This document shows, in pieces, positions 6,311 through 7,381 of a DNA stretch of 7,381 bases. Both the position numbers and the translations under genes were made by a program. This DNA is from Candidatus Omnitrophota bacterium (GTDB taxonomy: Bacteria > Omnitrophota > Gorgyraeia > Zapsychrales > JANLHA01): NCBI GenBank assembly GCA_023247815.1, contig JAHFFS010000072.1:1-7381 (forward strand). Direction: 5' to 3'. Under the pieces are notes generated by a model that was not told the origin of the DNA, did no database searches, and worked only from the letters and a program-made list of their open reading frames with translations. How positions within the stretch are numbered: the stretch's first letter is position 1; the number at the start of each line of letters is the position of its first letter.

Positions 6311-6444
6311 CTGGTATTAACTGTTATGTGGTATCTAGTTGGTGTGCAATATTTGCCTCAAACTTCATCATCATTGGTATCGATTTCGCACAGAATTTCT
6401 ATTGATTTCATTGATAATGGGCCACGGCAAATTTGATATAAATA

Positions 6445-6453
6445 ATTATAACA
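6445..6453 (-). promoter_or_regulatory. Extended -10 promoter for the TPR/lipoprotein unit
   Basis: The minus strand reads TGTTATAAT, a perfect TATAAT (6445-6450) with the upstream TGn of an extended -10. No good -35 is found at 16-18 bases, as is normal for extended -10 promoters. The predicted start near 6438 leaves a leader of about 145 bases to the ATG at 6292. The leader has the repeated hexamer ATTGAT (6401-6406 and 6410-6415) and a GGCAAAT/ATTTGCC pair (6426-6432, 6351-6357), but no recognised riboswitch. Confidence 0.6.
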
Positions 6454-6495
6454 TATGAAAGCAACAGATTACCAGTCTATGAGCAAGAAAATTTC

Positions 6496-7381
6496 TTAAT
6501 TATTCCACATATCCTTATAAGCAAAATAGGACTTTCGCAGCTGCCGCATAAAAGGGCTGTCGGTTCCATTGCCTTGACTGGTGATACCAAACCATTCCTC
6601 ATAATAATAACCTCCTGGGAAAGGGCCAATGGCATCCGACCGGCGGTCATGATAAAATGGTTCATAATTTTTCCACCATTCATCGGTCCACTCAAAGACA
6701 ATCCCGCCTAAAGCATTGCCAGCCCCACCTCCATCACCGGCCATATTGGCTTTGATATCAAGCCAATTTCCCCGATGATAATTGGCCTGCGCTTCTTCCG
6801 CTTCTTCCTTTGACAGCCAGCGCGCGTAGGCCGGGCAGCCGTATTCCGTGATGAACGCCGGCTTACCAGTCGCGTCCATAACCTGCTCCCAAAACGCGCC
6901 AAATCCATAATCCCCCCGATAAACATTGGCGGAAAAAATATCAACATCCGGCGCGTACTGAGCGAATTTATCCAAAAACAAAGTGTCGCCGTTACAAATA
7001 GCGATGGGATGATCAGGGTCAATCGCTTTGATCATTTTCGCGACTTCATTGACAAATCTGAAATACGCCTCGGGTTTTTTATCGGCATTGGAGGCGATGC
7101 CGTAATTATTTTCATTGCCCAAGACCCACATTAAAATATACGGTTCGTCCTTATATTCCTTAATCATGGTGCGGACCGATTCCATCATCTGCGCTTTATG
7201 CACGGGGTTCTCGTAGTCAGTCCCTTCAAACCAGCTGGCCCCGGAACCCAAGGTGTATTTTCCTAAAAAATCTCCCATTACGACATAAAAACCATATTGC
7301 TCGTGCATTTTTCTCAAAAGTTCTTTATTCGGTTTGACTGGCTGATGATACTCCCGAATCACATTAACTCCCATGTCTTTC
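6496..7381 (-). CDS. Glycoside hydrolase family 2-type catalytic domain, 5'-partial
   Basis: A retaining glycoside hydrolase with a TIM-barrel catalytic domain, open to the window edge at its N-terminal side. The frame continues upstream of the first in-window Met as Lys-Asp, so that Met (7374) is internal and KDMGVNVIREYH is an early barrel strand. Numbered from 7374, key features are VVMGDFLGKY (31-40), the acid/base motif LGNENN with Glu88, the strand DIFSANVYRG, and the nucleophile motif FITEYG with Glu177. An aromatic-rich FEWTDEWWK follows (227-235). This two-glutamate arrangement is the clan GH-A/GH2 pattern. The gene ends with KDMWNN about 200 bases before the TPR-like gene. I see no terminator after it, so read-through into the next unit is possible. 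Substrate (beta-glucan, beta-galactoside or other) cannot be chosen from this part. Signal peptide and N-terminal domains lie outside the window. Confidence 0.9.
   Translation of the reverse strand, partial: KDMGVNVIREYHQPVKPNKELLRKMHEQYGFYVVMGDFLGKYTLGSGASWFEGTDYENPVHKAQMMESVRTMIKEYKDEPYILMWVLGNENNYGIASNADKKPEAYFRFVNEVAKMIKAIDPDHPIAICNGDTLFLDKFAQYAPDVDIFSANVYRGDYGFGAFWEQVMDATGKPAFITEYGCPAYARWLSKEEAEEAQANYHRGNWLDIKANMAGDGGGAGNALGGIVFEWTDEWWKNYEPFYHDRRSDAIGPFPGGYYYEEWFGITSQGNGTDSPFMRQLRKSYFAYKDMWNN

Overview
The window looks like a chromosomal segment of an uncultured Gram-negative-type bacterium. The style of the secreted proteins (a two-repeat alpha-helical 'DFGDY' protein, a CBM-like lipoprotein and a glycoside hydrolase family 2 type catalytic domain) and of the coiled-coil envelope protein reminds me most of Candidatus Omnitrophota or other PVC-group genomes. 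That placement is an inference from remembered protein families and could not be checked here. No mobile element, CRISPR array, rRNA or tRNA is visible.

Every gene I can support is on the minus strand, so transcription runs from high to low coordinates. From right to left: (i) the 3' part of a glycoside hydrolase (6496-7381), cut by the window edge; (ii) an extended -10 promoter (6445-6453) and a leader of about 145 nt, feeding a two-gene unit of a secreted tandem-repeat TPR-like protein (5402-6292) and a lipoprotein with a carbohydrate-binding-like beta-sandwich domain (4698-5372), closed by a textbook intrinsic terminator (4563-4590); (iii) a second unit with its own promoter (4471-4499) and an upstream 19-bp perfect palindrome, carrying an inner-membrane-anchored long coiled-coil protein (3096-4424) and a LacI/GalR-family regulator (2014-3021); (iv) a 59-codon two-helix membrane protein (1716-1895) with a perfect Shine-Dalgarno; (v) the tRNA-modification gene mnmG (1-1559), which leaves the window at its 3' end.

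The right half reads as a carbohydrate-use neighbourhood: a hydrolase, an exported helical-repeat protein, a glycan-binding-like lipoprotein and a sugar-type regulator. mnmG is a housekeeping gene. Its reading frame is broken by a single-base shift at about 98-105: the first 486 codons are in one frame and the conserved C-terminal helical domain continues in another frame to the window edge. This is either a base missing from the sequence or a real lesion.

The stretch 1560-1715 has no convincing gene. It holds a 9-bp inverted repeat and, on the plus strand, a 36-codon open frame of uncertain status. The leader 6293-6438 holds a promoter start region and short repeats but no supportable gene.
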